Shown: positions 33,200 through 45,474, numbered from the stretch's first letter. The stretch: 64,000 bases of DNA from Vesta saturnalis (GCA_036346205.1 JARFJB010002009.1:5786001-5850000), one strand, 5' to 3'. A program made the numbers and translations. The notes: generated from the sequence alone by a model not told the origin.

Positions 33200-34900
33200 A
33201 ACGAGTTATTTCATTAAAAAAACTATAATATACTTTTCACTTTTGACACCACGCACATGAAAAATGGCATATATAAAAAAATATTATCCTTTTGAATTAA
33301 CATACAAAGCCTACTATTTAAATTTCAACACCATCAAAAGTCGTCATTATCCTAGTATTTTTTTAATAATATTTCGGTGTGAAATTCTCTTACCGAATCC
33401 CCCACGGTCTTGAATTAATAACCTGAAATTTTTCGTCGTACACAGTTTTTTTAAGAAAATTATACCGAGTCGCGTGTACTCGGAAAAATTTCCGGTAATA
33501 ATTCAAGCTCTAGGGAGATTACAAGTGATAATTTAATTTAGTTTTAGATTTAAACATTTAGAAACATGTAATAGGTAAGGTATTTTATTTTACTTTAATA
33601 GCGTCATTTCTATTGTTTTTTCTCTTTTTCTCGCTACTGCTGTAAAGTATTGTCCTATAACGGGATCAATCGATCTGTTTGGCATTAAATTCTTTATTAT
33701 TATTATTATTATGTACAATATTATAAACGAAAAGTGTAAAAACTACTTTATCAACCCAAACAAAATTGCGATTTTATTAAAACTGTACGAGATTACTAAA
33801 GCTACCTTTAATTATAGGTGTTGTACAGAGGGAGTATTTACCCACAGGCTGTGAGTATTACATTCAATCATCTAACAACACCATCTATCCAATTAAAACT
33901 TACTAATTTTCTCAATGTTAAAGTACTAATTGAATAGATTAATTAGTTCATGAAGCTTTCATGAAATAACTCTCGCCCATTGGAAGGAAAATAAGGATCT
34001 TTGGTTTAACGTTCAAAGGAAAGTATTCAATACCTAAAATTTACTCTTGTTTAAACAATTTTATATAATGTTTAACGAATTTCCAGAATTATTTTTAGGA
34101 TTTACAATACAAATATAAGCATATATCGATTTCGTTACCGTTCCGGATGGAAGCTCATCTTTGTTCGTTTGAAATTAACTGACATTTCCTTCAAAAATTT
34201 TATAAAGCGTGTCACGTTACCAAAGGAATTGCTTGTAGATTCCAAGTTTATCAATACATTTAAGCTTAAAGAAACATTTGCGAGGGAAAAGCGAGTAGCG
34301 AGAAGTGAAAGTGACAAAAATAAAATTCTTTAACTCTTGAGTACGTCAGTCAATATGAGTGATGTTTTAGTTTGTAGTTCGAACAATTTGGTTGTGTTGA
34401 TTAATTATTTATTGATTTAAAAAGTATCTTACATTTCTTAAATATTTTATGTATATTTTTATGAATAATAGAAGTAGGAAGTAAAGTAAGTGAAGCTTTT
34501 TTTTTCAAACTGAGCGAATCATTACATTTATTTCTATTTGGATCTAAGACTTTTTCCGTACTGAAGAAAACATTTTGTAGCCATTGAGAATTTCTAAGAG
34601 TCGCTTCAATGAAGAAAAAAAGCGATTTTTAATTAAAACGATGCACGTATTGGTAATATTTGTTAATTTATCAATAAAAACGTATTGCTGAAGTAATTTT
34701 GTTGGAAGAATGTTAAATCAAAATTTGAGCCGGTCGACTAGAAAAACTTCCCCACTGTTGATTATTTGAGGCGATTCCAAATTTGAATACAGTAGCTTTT
34801 CAAGTTTTTTAATGTTTGGCCTAAAAACATTACTCTTACTCCTTACTCCGCAAATCCACCATCAAAAATCTTAGCGACATAGAATGTAAGTGCTAAAGAC
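33200..34900. other. AT-rich spacer, with a probable retroelement tail
   Basis: Nothing coding is recognised. The segment about 33600-33713 ends in TTCTTTATTATTATTATTAT and is preceded by CTATAACGGGATCAATCGAT, the look of a 5-prime-truncated non-LTR copy with a (TTA)n tail. This is suggestive only. Confidence 0.35.
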
Positions 34901-35405
34901 TTACGTTACGTTTGAATATAATGGAGTTATCACACGAACACAGCCGAACAAGCGCGAACACACACACGAACGGACGCGTGAACATGTTCGATAAACCAAA
35001 CGCGAGCACGCATACGCGGCACTCGAACACACAGGAACACTCGCGAACGCACGCAAAAACTCGCACACTCCCTAATATTGGTGCTCCAAGTTTTTGAGTT
35101 CGGTAAGGGCTGCCGGTCACTATCTCCTTTATTTCGTATATACACGCCAACACGTACTAACCAAGCGTGACGTTTTAACGGCTAAACCCTTAAAATGATG
35201 AGTTCTAAAGCAGACGCTATACCTCAGGTGAGTACGGCGAGACGCCCACGCTCGCACATCAATTCGTTGATCCGTTTGAAGCAGAGACAAAAATTCGTCA
35301 ACGGCAAAATCAAGACTAAGAAGAGCAAGATCTGCCGGGAGTAAAATACTACCCCATTCGGATTCCCGGGAGGGCAGGACTTAAGCAACCTCGGTCATCG
35401 AAAGT

Positions 35406-36132
35406 ACCAACATTCAGATACATTACTGCAACATACGTGGTATCAGATCGAATCTTAATGCTGTTCACCTACACCTTGAGTAAGTGCAACCGGACATTCT
35501 GTATCTATGAGAAACACGTCTCCCCTGGAATCACTGCGTCTCCTAACCCGAAATTCCCCAGATATGATCTACACTCTAACTTCCACCTTAAAGGCGGAGT
35601 ATGTGCGTATACCAAAGACAACGTAGGTTGTAAGAGGAAATTCTATTGTTGTTTGTATAGGTCTCCCAATGATAATAACTTCCAAGATCTTTTTGATTGC
35701 CTTAGTCTGGAAATAGACTACCTCTTATCTCAGTTTTCATCTTGCGATATGTTAATTCTGGGAGATTTTAATGTCCACAACTCCAATTGGCTTCAATTTT
35801 CATCTACCACTAATTCCCATAGCGCAGAGGCATTTGCTGCATCCTGTGATCTCACACAAATGATTTCCGAACCCACCAGAATCCCTAACAACCCTAACCA
35901 TATTCCACATCTCATGGACTTATTCGCTACATCTAACCCACTTGACAATAAAACTAGAGTCCTTTCCCCACTTCGTCAATCAGACCACCGTCTAATCGAA
36001 ATAACTTCCTCTGTACCCAATCCCACTGTTATCGAAAAACAGATAGAACTGTGCGGTGTTTTAAATCAACTAACTGGAGCGAACTGCCAGACTTTTGCCC
36101 TCCTCTTCAAACATTGCTCTTTGAATAACTGA
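35406..36132 (+). pseudogene. RT-2 endonuclease (EEP/APE-type) domain
   Basis: The frame at 35437-36132 shows CAYTKDNVGCKRKFYCCLYR, then DMLILGDFNVHNSNWL (the GDFN block) and RQSDHRLIEITSS (the SDH block). These are the hallmark residues of the apurinic-like endonuclease that nicks target DNA for target-primed reverse transcription. The upstream Asn/Glu blocks are in another frame (YITATYVVSDRI) and weakly readable. The frame stops at 36132, and a spacer with broken codons leads to the RT. Confidence 0.8.
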
Positions 36133-36337
36133 AGTTATCTTGATGATCATTCCCAAAATACATAATTGCGTAGGTCATGCCCCTTCCCAACCATGCTGTA
36201 ATAGGGCGTGCACTGATGCATTATCGCAAAAGCTTAAACTCTACACCAAGTGAAAATCAAATAAATCTGTCGTAAATCACGCCAACTATATTGTTGCAAG
36301 GAATAGTTGCAAAAGCGGCATCACCAAGGTCAAAAAG

Positions 36338-37672
36338 ATGTTTGAGGAACGTAAATGCAAAGAATTAGTCTCATGTCCTTTGAGTAGTCGTACATTTTGG
36401 TCATTAGCTAAAGTTATCAGTAAAAACTTTAGTACATCTTCTTTTCCTCCCATGCCGTTTCGCGACGGAGCTGTAGTAGCTGATCCTGTTCACAAAACCA
36501 ACCTCTTTGTCGATTACTTTGCATCAAATTCTCAATGATTCTGGTAAAATTCTGCCGTCGCCCAAATCTACGTCATACGCTATGAAACCAATCCACTTTC
36601 GATATAAGCTCCTAGAATCAATTATCAATAAACTTGACACAAACAAGGCGACTGGCCCGGACGGTATTCCAGCTATCGTCCTTAAAAATGCTACCCCGGG
36701 CTAGTACTTGTATTGTCCAAACTCTTTTCGATCTCATGTCATTTGCAGAGCTTCCATCATCGTGGAAGTTGGCAAATGTCCAACCTATTACTAAAAAGGG
36801 CGACAAAACCGACCCCTCAAATTATAGACTAACAGCTATCACTTCCATTCTATCGAAAATCATGGAAAAAGCCATCAACCACCAACTACTTTCGTTCCTC
36901 GAGTTCAATAAACTCCTAAACGACCACCATTATGGGTGCGTGATCTTCTTGAATGTATCACCCAACTTTGAAATAACAAGTCCGATGAAACTGCCGTAGT
37001 AGCTTTAGATATTTCAAAGGCTTTTGACCACGTTTGGCGCCAAGTTCACCTCGCTCGACTTATCCGATATGCTCATCAATTGGATATCCAGCTTTCTAGA
37101 CAAAAGACGTGTTGTCATTCATGGCTTCTTTTCGAAAGGAACTATTAACGCGGGCGTACCCCAAGGGTCAATGATAGCTCCCACACTTCCTGTTATACAT
37201 AAATGACCTAATTTCCTCAACAACTAACCCGATCCATTACTTTGCAGGCGACATCACTTTACAATATAGTTCTTCTCAGTTTTCCCACAACAATAGGTCT
37301 AGTGAGGACGTTGAAGTGTTAAGTGTTAAAGTTATAAAACTTATAAATCACCCGTCTCTAATGTCTGACCTACAATCTCTTAAGCATAGAAGAACAGTTT
37401 CGGTTCTTTCCTTGTTCTATCACTATTACAATGGCAAGTGTGCCTCCGAAATGCATTACCTAATACCTTTGCGGGCCATCTTCGCTCGGAACACTCGGTT
37501 GGCATATTCACACCATAATTACGAAAATTCCATCTTGTCGCACTAAACGGGCGCAATCTACATTTTTCCACACGGCAACCAAATTGTGGAATGTACTACC
37601 CAGTTCCTGTTTTCCTCCAAACTTTGATTTACGCAAATTTAAGGTAGCCTTTCATAAATATTTCTCGGCAGC
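36338..37672 (+). pseudogene. RT-2 reverse transcriptase, broken
   Basis: Readable blocks in order are SRTFWSLAKVISKNF, NKATGPDGIPAIVLK, VQPITKKGDKTDPSNYR, DISKAFDHVW (near 37010), GVPQGSMIAPT and HYFAGDITLQYSS. The palm motif is FAGD where FADD is expected, so a catalytic Asp is lost. After it the text jumps to SLKHRRTVSVLSLFYHYYNG, i.e. the thumb region between is deleted. The C-terminal traces run to about 37672. Frameshifts occur at about 36530, 36700, 36990 and 37200. A dead jockey/CR1-like RT. Confidence 0.8.
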
Positions 37673-37871
37673 CTAACAATATCCCTAACCCCCTCCCTGT
37701 GTTCCTGAGTGATTTAGTACATTAGGCAAATCCTAACCTGTTCAGGAATACTATTTGTAAAAAAAAATAGCTGTAAGGAATCGTAGACCTCCACAATATT
37801 TGTTAGATTATGTATGTTAAAGGAGGCGGGGGGATATATGTATTATCATCATCATTTTTTTGTCCATGTTG

Positions 37872-39121
37872 TACAACGTGTGAGCTTGATTGACGGAAGT
37901 GTGACTTTTCTATAAAAAAACTTGTTTTCAGGCAAAAATATATATTATTTTTCTACATAATTTCCTTTTAATTCTATATATTTATTCCAACGGCTTTCCA
38001 ACTTTTTTTGACGTTCAGAAAAATAATTTGTTGGAAACTCTGCAAAATATGCATCCATTGCTTACATTACTTCTTCATTTGTATGAAATCTCTCTCCTCC
38101 GAGCCACTTCTTCAAGTTTGGGAACAAGAAGTAATCACTTGGAGCTAAATCTGGTGAATATGGAGGATGGGGCAGCAATTCATAACCCAATTCAATTAAT
38201 TTATTGGATGCAGTAACGGACGAATGAGAGGGCGCGTTATCATGATGGAAAAGAACTTTTTTTTGTTTAAATGTGGTCGTTTATTTCTTAATTCCGCATC
38301 AAAGCGTGTCAATAAGTTGGAGTAATACTCATCAGTTACAGTTCTACCCTTCTGCAGGTAATCAATAAGGATTACCCCCTGAGTCCCAAAAGACTGTGGT
38401 CATAACTTTTTTACCTTTTTAGTGGCATGTTCATCCGCAGAAGTCCATTGTCTCGACTGCATTCTCGTCTCATGTGTGTAATGATTAATCCATGTTTCAT
38501 CCACGGTAACTTATTGATAAAAGAATTGGCTTGGATTACGCTTCAACTTAACCAAACAGTCGAAACATGTGTATGCATTTGTGCTTCTGTTAACAAACGC
38601 GGCAGCCAATCTTGCACTTATCTTTTTCATGTTTAAATATAGATGCAAGATATTATGCACTCGTTTCGTTGAAATACGCACTTCATTAGCTATCTCTCGC
38701 ACTTAAACTCGACGATCACTTTTTATGATGGAACTGACTTTATTGATTGTTTCTTGAGGGGTAACCGTATTCGATGGTCCTGGACTTTCCGCATCTTCCG
38801 TGCCCATATGGCCACTTTTAAAAACAGCAAACCACTTGCAAACCATTCCATGGAACGGAGCAGATTTGCCGTAATATTTGCTTGCTTTCTCTTCCGTTTG
38901 TTTGATGTAAAAAATAATGTTTTATTAAAACAGGAAATTCCTTTTTTAATTAAATACAAATCGTGTCTTGTTTGATTGGCTGTCAAACATAAAGCAACTG
39001 ACGGATTTTCACGAAATTTTGACAGTAAGCTTCTAAAAGATGGCCGAAGTATGCAACATAATTCGTCACGTTAGGGTTGCCAACTTTTGAAAAGTCACAC
39101 TTACGTCAATCCAGCCCCGTA
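37872..39121 (-). mobile_element. Classical mariner element (DD34D)
   Basis: The ends are TACAACGTGTGAGC.TGATTG on the left and, as complement, TACGGGGCTGGATTGACG on the right. Both lead into GACGNAAGTGTGACTTTTC. The length of 1,250 bp is typical for mariner. One transposase occupies the minus strand. It follows RT-2 directly with about 10 bp between. Confidence 0.85.
37950..39000 (-). pseudogene. Mariner transposase, DD34D, broken
   Basis: Minus-strand blocks are VREIANEVRISTKRVHNILH, VDETWINHYTHETRMQSRQW (first Asp), VLFHHDNAPSHSSVTASNKL (second Asp) and PPYSPDLAPSDYFLFPNLKK (third Asp). I count 34 residues between the second and third Asp, the mariner signature; all three are present. The N-terminal HTH region is eroded and frameshifted (38700-38990), with further frame breaks near 38330 and 38060. 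The WTSADE.ATKKVK and KKWLGGERF wording suggests the mellifera/cecropia side of the family, which I state only tentatively. Confidence 0.85.
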
Positions 39122-40285
39122 TCGTCTTGCATATGTGTCTTTATTTAATATTATCTTAAATAATAAGATTACAGTATCTAAACATGAGAAAATTTGAAAT
39201 ATATCCAACCAACACTTATTTAGAAGACAAAGAGAAATGATACTTTCTTATTTAAATTTCCGAAAACAGATGGAAGAAAATGTAAGGAATGTTAAGGGTG
39301 TTTTATGTAACCACGTTTTTCGTTAAAAGCAATACTCAAACGCTAAATAAATTTTCCAATAAATTCTAAATTTATTCTCGAGATTATCTCTATTTTATGT
39401 TTGCAAACATCAAGCAATCGATTTTTTAAGATCTCGAATGAATAACACAAACGGCACTTTACATCACAAAAGTTCTACACTTTTTCGAACAACATTTACG
39501 ACGACATGTATATGTACAAAAAAAAGTCAGCTTACAATTTTTCCATCACTGTTCTCGCTGTTTGATACTTATAAATTAAACATAAATTAATTTTGACGTA
39601 GATGTCATTTTACATTATAACGTTTTATTACAAAAAAAAGCTCGTTTACGACAGTAAAATGATAACATAAATGAAATTTCACTTCTTCGTCGAGGGATAA
39701 TAAAATTCATTTTTTATACATAAAAAAATGATACAGCCGTATGAGAATACTTCTTTCAGCTTGACAAGTAAATTCAGTTATCTTTCACTTCCTGAAATTT
39801 TGTATGTGATATACATTTTTAAAGTTTTGATTGTGGAATTTGATTGTGAATTGAAATAAGCAAGAAGATGAAGGGGAGATTGCAATTAAAATTGTTGCAT
39901 ACAATAATTTTAAATCAATAAATGCCGAAGCTTCTTAAAAGAAAGATATTTTTATATAGAGATACGGTGGAATGCAGTAATATAAATTCCTTTAAAGGTA
40001 TTGTTGAATTACGTATTTTTTAATATTCGCTAAATTTAAAACATAACTTAAAATTCCAACTTGAAAATTCATTTGATACTTATCACGACTGAGATGGCTA
40101 AGTAGAATTTGACATTTCTAATTTGCAAAATGAGTTCGGACTAGGTATGTTTAATATTTAAAAATACCTACAAATACTGATTGAAAAAAACTTGCGAAAT
40201 AATAAAGGAGGATAAATTAATATTAATTTTTTAAACATAAGTACAAGTCTCAAAATTCAACAGTATTTTATTTTATCACTATATT
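39122..40285. other. AT-rich spacer, nothing recognised
   Basis: No feature could be supported. Confidence 0.5.
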
Positions 40286-40314
40286 AATATTTAATTGATG
40301 TTTTAATAATCGCA

Positions 40315-40398
40315 GTTTAACAGTTTACTATAATGTTTATAACTCAGCTCCATATATTCAAACCTTAGGTGTGCCGCAGGGCTCTATTTTGGGTTCAT

Positions 40399-40409
<11 letters not shown>
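40315..40409 (+). pseudogene. RT-3 fragment a: reverse transcriptase palm
   Basis: The plus strand reads VYYNVYNSAPYIQTLGVPQG and SILGSLFLIY, the GVPQGS block of a jockey-like RT, up to 40409. There a (TA)n tract begins exactly in the codons for the expected Leu-Ile-Tyr-Ile-Asn. The continuation (YINNLIIDNIK) is found 13.2 kb away at about 53655. The intervening DNA is therefore a later compound insertion. Confidence 0.75.

Positions 40410-40483
<74 letters not shown>
40407..40483. repeat. (TA)n tract at the RT-3 / mariner-like nest junction
   Basis: About 38 TA units stand between RT-3 coding sequence and the tip TACAAGATCTCCC at 40482. Similar tracts lie at 43107-43143, 44044-44087 and 53598-53652. 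Confidence 0.95.
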
Positions 40484-40485
<2 letters not shown>

Positions 40486-40605
40486 AGATCTCCCAATAGT
40501 GCGTATTCGGTCGATAGCTCCTTAGCCATTAAACTTAGAAGATATGTTTAAATACCAAAGTTGTCTATTTTTATAAGGTGCATAATCTAAAAATTGTTTG
40601 GTTTC

Positions 40606-40669
40606 TACAGGGTGTAATATGAAAGCGGTACAATATAGAACTTTTGATTTTTAAGTAGAACACCCTATA
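40606..40669. repeat. 64-bp inverted-end module (mirrored at 42923-42986)
   Basis: It begins TACAGGGTGTAATATG and ends AGAACACCCTATA. The right-arm counterpart has the same length, 64 bp. Confidence 0.65.
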
Positions 40670-40883
40670 TATTATTTTATTTTCGATTCTCCTTATAGTT
40701 TTACATCTTTTTTATAAGAATTACCTACAAGCTAAATCTTACAGTTTTTGAGATATTTGCAAAGTTAAGTAAAAACTGACATTTTTATGTAGTAATTCAA
40801 GTTATGTTTAAAGATAATCTTTGGTATAGGATTTATTCATACATGAGCTTACTTTAATTTATTGTCAAAATTGGATTTCAATA

Positions 40884-40965
40884 TACACGGTGATCACAAA
40901 AATTAATTAAATAACATAAATTTGAAAATGCTATATCTTCATTTTTTTAAATGGCACACCCTATA
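40884..40965. repeat. 82-bp inverted-end module (mirrored at 42606-42687)
   Basis: It begins TACACGGTGATCACAAAAAT and ends GGCACACCCTATA. The right-arm counterpart is also 82 bp. Confidence 0.65.
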
Positions 40966-41174
40966 TTTTTTTAATGCCTTGACTTCATCTATTAGTTGGG
41001 TTTCATTTCTATTAAATATGTTCTATACCTACCTGTAATAGTTTCGGAGATATTTAAGTTTGTTCAATTTTTTTCGTTGATAACACTGAAGAAGAGTAAA
41101 ATTAGTCGGTCAAAGCAAGCTATGAATACATAAGAAACTAAAAAACATATTAACTGAAATACAAACACTTAAAA

Positions 41175-42213
41175 TTAGAATAAATGTTCAATGTGACCAC
41201 CATTTTGTTGCTGGCAAACATGACGTCTTTGAATAAACGACAAATTTACTTTTCGTAACGTGGAAACATTTATATTCTGAATGACGTCTCTAATTCTTGC
41301 CTTCATATCACTACAGTCGTTGGAGGAGTTTGATAGACTTTTTCTTCAACCCAACCCCAAAGAAAAAAGTCCAGCTTTGTCAAGTCAGGCGATCTTGCAG
41401 GCCAGGAGATCGGCCCTCCTCTTCCAATCCATTTGTTTTGAAACTGGATATTTAAATAATTTCTAAGGTTTCTGGTAAAATGCGGAGGAGCACCATCTAA
41501 TTGCAGCCACATTTCTCTAAGGGTTTGTGAAGGTAAATCTTCAATAAAAGTTTCAAATTCGTTGCGCAAGAAGTTTAAAAATGAATCTCCATTGACCGTG
41601 TTTTCAAAAAAATGTGGTCCTATAATTCTTTCCCCAATAATTCCGGCCCAAACATTAAGTGACCAGCGGTGTTGATGATCAACAGAAATTATAAATCTGG
41701 GATTCTCAGTATCGTAATACTGGAAATTATGTCTATTAACGTATCCATTTTTTGTGGAAAGTAGCTTCATCAGTATATAAGATCGTGCTAAAATAGTTGC
41801 GTTTTTCTAAATTTTTATTTATGGCCCAATTGCAAAAGTTTAATCTATTAACGAAGTCATCCTCCTCTAATTCTTGTGGACATGGTATGGATGATATTTA
41901 TATTTTTTTATAATTCTATTAACTGATGTTTTTGAAACTCCAACTTCTAATTCCAATTGTCGGCAAGAAACGTGAGGATTTTCAATCACGGATTGAAGAA
42001 CTGAATGTTCATTACCTTCGTTAATTGCGGTTCCTCGTAATGAATACTGCCTGTTTGCTCGAAACGCTCTTTCAATCTTGCAAATTCTGAAACTTGCGGG
42101 TGTCGTGCATTTGGAAATTTTTGCTTATGAATTCGATGAGCTAAAAGACAATTTTTATCGCTTTCACCAAGGACGTAAATCGTATTAACAAGTTCTTCTT
42201 TAGAAAAATTCAT
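41175..42213 (-). pseudogene. Mariner-like transposase, DD41D, a few frameshifts
   Basis: It starts at 42213 with MNFSKEELVNTIYVLGESDK and LAHRIHKQKFPNARHPQVSE. After shifts come VSCRQLELEVGVSKTSVNRI and YHPYHVHKN. The first Asp lies in TDEATFHKK near 41780. The large clean frame 41770-41303 has GYVNRHNFQYYDTENPRF, RWSLNVWAGIIGERIIGPHF, WLQLDGAPPHF (second Asp) and WPARSPDLTKLDFFLWGWVE (third Asp), 41 residues apart. After one more shift the end reads DMKARIRDVIQNI and GGHIEHLF with its stop at 41175-41177. Catalytic residues are intact; three or four indels inactivate it. Confidence 0.85.
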
Positions 42214-43103
42214 TTTGTAATTTAGGAAGTAAGTATACAATACTATACAAATATTATCACTGTTTGACAAGTTTCTTCATTTGTTTTCGTTCATCTTTTG
42301 TATTACGGTCTTTTGATTAAATTGTTTAATTTTACGATGAATCCTTTAAAAAGATCTCAAATATCTCTTAAAAATGGTCGTTTCATACAATATTTATTAT
42401 AATTACAATTTATGTATTTCAGTTAATATTTTTTAGTTTCTTATATATTCATAGCTTGCTTTGACCGACTAATTTTACTCTTCTTCAGTGTTAACGAAAA
42501 AAATTGAACAAACTTAAATATCTCCGAAACTATTAGAGATAGGTATAGAACATATTTAATAAAAATGAAAGCCGATTAATAGACGAAGACAAGGCATTAA
42601 AAAAATATAGGGTGTGCCATTTAAAACAATGAAGAATTAGCATTTTCAAATTTATGTTATTGAATTAATTTTTGTGATCACCATGTATGTTGAAATCCAA
42701 TTTTGACATTAGATTAAAGTAAGCTCATGTACGAATAAATCCTATACCACAAATTATTTTTTTATCTTTAAAAATAACTGAGATACGCCTACTTGAATTA
42801 CTACATAAAAATGTCAGTTTTTAGTTAACTTTGCAAATATCTCAAAAACTAAGATTTAGCTTGTAAGTAATTCTTATAAAAAAGTTGTAAAATTATAAGG
42901 AGAATCGAAAAATAAAATAATGTATAGGGTGTTCTAATTAAAAATAAAAAGTTTTATATTGTACCGCTTTTATATTACACCCTGTAGAAACCAAACTATT
43001 TTTAAATTATTCAGCTTATAAAATTAGACAACTTTCGTATTTAAACTTATTTTCTGTTTAATGGCTAAGGATCTATCGACCGAATACGCACTATTGGGAC
43101 ACA

Positions 43104-43106
<3 letters not shown>

Positions 43107-43143
<37 letters not shown>
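43107..43143. repeat. (TA)n tract
   Basis: A run of about 18 TA units between the mariner-like nest and the fold-back element. Confidence 0.95.
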
Positions 43144-43146
<3 letters not shown>

Positions 43147-44038
43147 TGTGGTCATAATGTGCAACATATAGAATTTTTTTATTAATCGCTCGTCCAAAAT
43201 ACAGGTACTGCCAAAAGTTGGTGCATGTTTGATAACCATTTTAGGTGCACGTAGAATGGTTCCAAGTCAAACGGTATACACGGTAGGTTAAAAAATATAA
43301 AAATTGCACAAGAGTTAAGTACCCTTATTTAAAAAAAATCGGCAAAATGTAATAAAGAAATGTTATTTAGAATTAAAAGTTATGCCCGAATACCAAAGCG
43401 TGGTCCTCTAATAAATTTTTAATTTTTTTTTTGTAAACGGTTAGTAATTTGGCTATTTTTTTTGCATTTTACCAAAACATGTTGATAACTTAATCAAAAT
43501 TAAATCAATCTGGCACAATTTTATTAAAACTCGAGCCTATTTGAAAAATTAAATTAGATTTTTAATATTTTAGGCAATCACTAACTTCATGTTTGTTGCA
43601 ACGATATTAAACATAAGTTTAAAATTTCGAAAAAAACCTTAACATGCTAAAAAATATGCGTATTACGATTACTGATTTTTACTATGTTAAGATTTTTTCG
43701 AGTAAACTTATGTTTAATATCGTTGCAACATAAATTATGATTGCCTAAAAAAAATCTTAATTTATACTCGAGTTTTAATAAAAATTGATTTCATTGATTA
43801 AGTTATCAACATGTTTTAAAAAAAAAAAATAACAAATTACTAACCTTTTAAAAAATAAAAATTAGAGGACCACGCTTTTCGATAACTTAATTTAAATACA
43901 TTTTATTAGATTTTGCCAGTTTGAAATAAAGTACTTCTTGTGCAGTATATTTTGATCTACCGTATATGACGGAACCATTCTACGTATAGACAAACATTTA
44001 CTATTTTACGAGCGATTAAAATTATTATGTTCACAAAT

Positions 44039-44042
<4 letters not shown>
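43144..44042. mobile_element. Fold-back element of about 900 bp, non-coding
   Basis: The two halves are inverted copies of each other: CGTGGTCCTCTAATAAATTT near 43405 against the complement of AAATAAAAATTAGAGGACCACG near 43870, and ATATTAAACATAAGTTTAAA near 43605 against TTTAAACATAAGTT reversed near 43705. The symmetry centre is at about 43650. No frame of note exists. (TA)n tracts bound it on both sides, so it was probably inserted at a TA-rich target. Confidence 0.75.

Positions 44043-44043
<1 letters not shown>

Positions 44044-44087
<44 letters not shown>
44044..44087. repeat. (TA)n tract
   Basis: About 22 TA units separate the fold-back element from the Penelope block. Confidence 0.95.
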
Positions 44088-44090
<3 letters not shown>

Positions 44091-44881
44091 AAAATTAATC
44101 TTGATCGATTATGTTATGCAGTAAAAGTATCTTGGGGATGTCGTCTGTGTATGTGAAAGGAAAAAAGAAGAACTCTTTTTAGCTAGACCAAGTTTTCGTA
44201 AATCTCTATTCCTTTGTCAGGGACTACAATATAATAGTAACAGTATTTTAAAAAAAACCTTAAATAAATATGAACTTACCTCTAAGCGAGTTATAAGGAT
44301 AACTGAGCAAACAACAAAAATAAGTTGAAAAACATCAAGATTTAAAGGACCGGGCAGCCGGCTTATGGAGAAATGGATTCCGGTTAATTTGCCTTAATTT
44401 TTGGGATGTTGAAGATATCGACTTTATGAACAATAGTGCCCATGGGCACAACTCAATCCTATGGCCAGTTTTCAATTTACAGGGTGATGAAGTTGAAAAA
44501 TGGCCATTTTTTAAAACGTATTAAAATGTAATTTTCATAATGTATTAAGGATTTTTGCTGTAATAGTATTCTAATAACATCAAATAATATTGCTTTGTGT
44601 AGAAAAAGTATTATTTGATACAGGGTGATTCAAAAATTACCAAAAAAAATTGTTGATGCTGTGTATTCTACGTTACAGTAGGAATATGAAAATATTAATG
44701 TTTGGTCTGAATTTACTTTAGTTGGACTTATTATAACAAGACATAAAAACATTTTATACAGGGTGAGTCAAAAAGTTGATCGACTCTGCAAGTTATTTTT
44801 ACTACAATTTTATATATTTTGTAATACAAGTCAGTAGTCGACATTGAACCATTTTCAAAAATATATAATTTATAAATTCAA

Positions 44882-44952
44882 TGCAGGGTGATTCAGAAGA
44901 TATTTAAGGTAGAAAATTACGAAAATTGATTTTTTTTGCGAATCACCCTGTA
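44882..44952. repeat. 71-bp inverted-end module (mirrored at 49515-49585)
   Basis: Ends TGCAGGGTGATTC and GAATCACCCTGTA form a 12-13-bp inverted pair around about 45 bp. The mirrored copy is also 71 bp. Confidence 0.7.
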
Positions 44953-45474
44953 ATGTAATATTTCCTCCGTTAATTTTTCTACTTTTTTTCTTATTGTCTG
45001 TAATTTGAGTTTGTTAGTCCCCTATAGAAGTTTTGCGAAGTTACTATGATCAGTTTTTTTATATCGACTTTGTGATGACAAGCCTGCCACAATGTATACG
45101 CTTATACCTGAGCTCGTAAATGTTTTTATTTTATTTAATCATTCATAATTTATGTCATTCTAACGTTATTTGTTTAAGGAAACAAATAATATGTAACATA
45201 TAATATCATCAAATAATGTATTAATAGTGAGCCAAACCTCCGAAGACGCAAATAATGTTAGAGAGCCAAATATCCGAAGACGCAAATATTATTATGTTAT
45301 TTATCTACATACCTATCTGCAATCAGTTTGAATAAGTAATGTATCTAGATTATAAGTAATCTCACCACTATAGAGGTAGAGTTTCCCGGCGCGCTCTTTT
45401 TTAAGTGGTATCCCCAATAGCCTAATCCCTTTTTACCTGGGAAATGCAGTTCTATTTGTAATGAAACAAACAAA

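Larger units (their letters stand above)
34915..37862 (+). mobile_element. RT-2: non-LTR retrotransposon with 5-prime UTR, internally deleted
   Basis: A GC-richer leader begins near 34915 and contains about eight GAAC motifs in 130 bp. It is followed by a short ORF1 remnant (35192-35343), an endonuclease domain, a broken RT, and a 3-prime UTR near 37700-37860. That UTR has the conserved TTTAGTACATTAGGC, CCTAACCTGTTCAGG motif and a terminal run of ATCATCATC. Both ends are present, but much of ORF1 and a portion after the RT palm are missing. Confidence 0.75.
40482..43108. mobile_element. Concentric mariner-like nest flanked by (TA)n
   Basis: Mirrored tips are: 40482 (TACAAGATCTCCCAATAGTG) with 43108; 40606 (TACAGGGTGTAATATGAAAG) with 42986; 40884 (TACACGGTGATCACAAAAAT) with 42687. 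Two inward-facing modules (40606-40669 and 40884-40965) are mirrored at 42923-42986 and 42606-42687 with equal lengths. The arms total about 650 bp per side. The transposase gene lies between them on the minus strand. Confidence 0.85.

Noticed and set aside
34893..35153. Overlapping frames of 61-86 codons on both strands in the RT-2 leader
   Set aside because: Low-complexity GAAC/CGCA sequence opens all frames; no motif on any strand.
35437..36132. Possibility that the endonuclease frame is a host AP endonuclease
   Set aside because: It is followed by RT blocks and a retroelement tail; the wording is of the non-LTR type.
40407..40483. CRISPR-like or satellite array
   Set aside because: Plain dinucleotide repeat without spacers; no CRISPR array seen anywhere in the window.
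44121..44344. Independent inverted-repeat element formed by 44121-44344 and 53385-53597
   Set aside because: These are simply the 3-prime ends of the two head-to-head Penelope copies.
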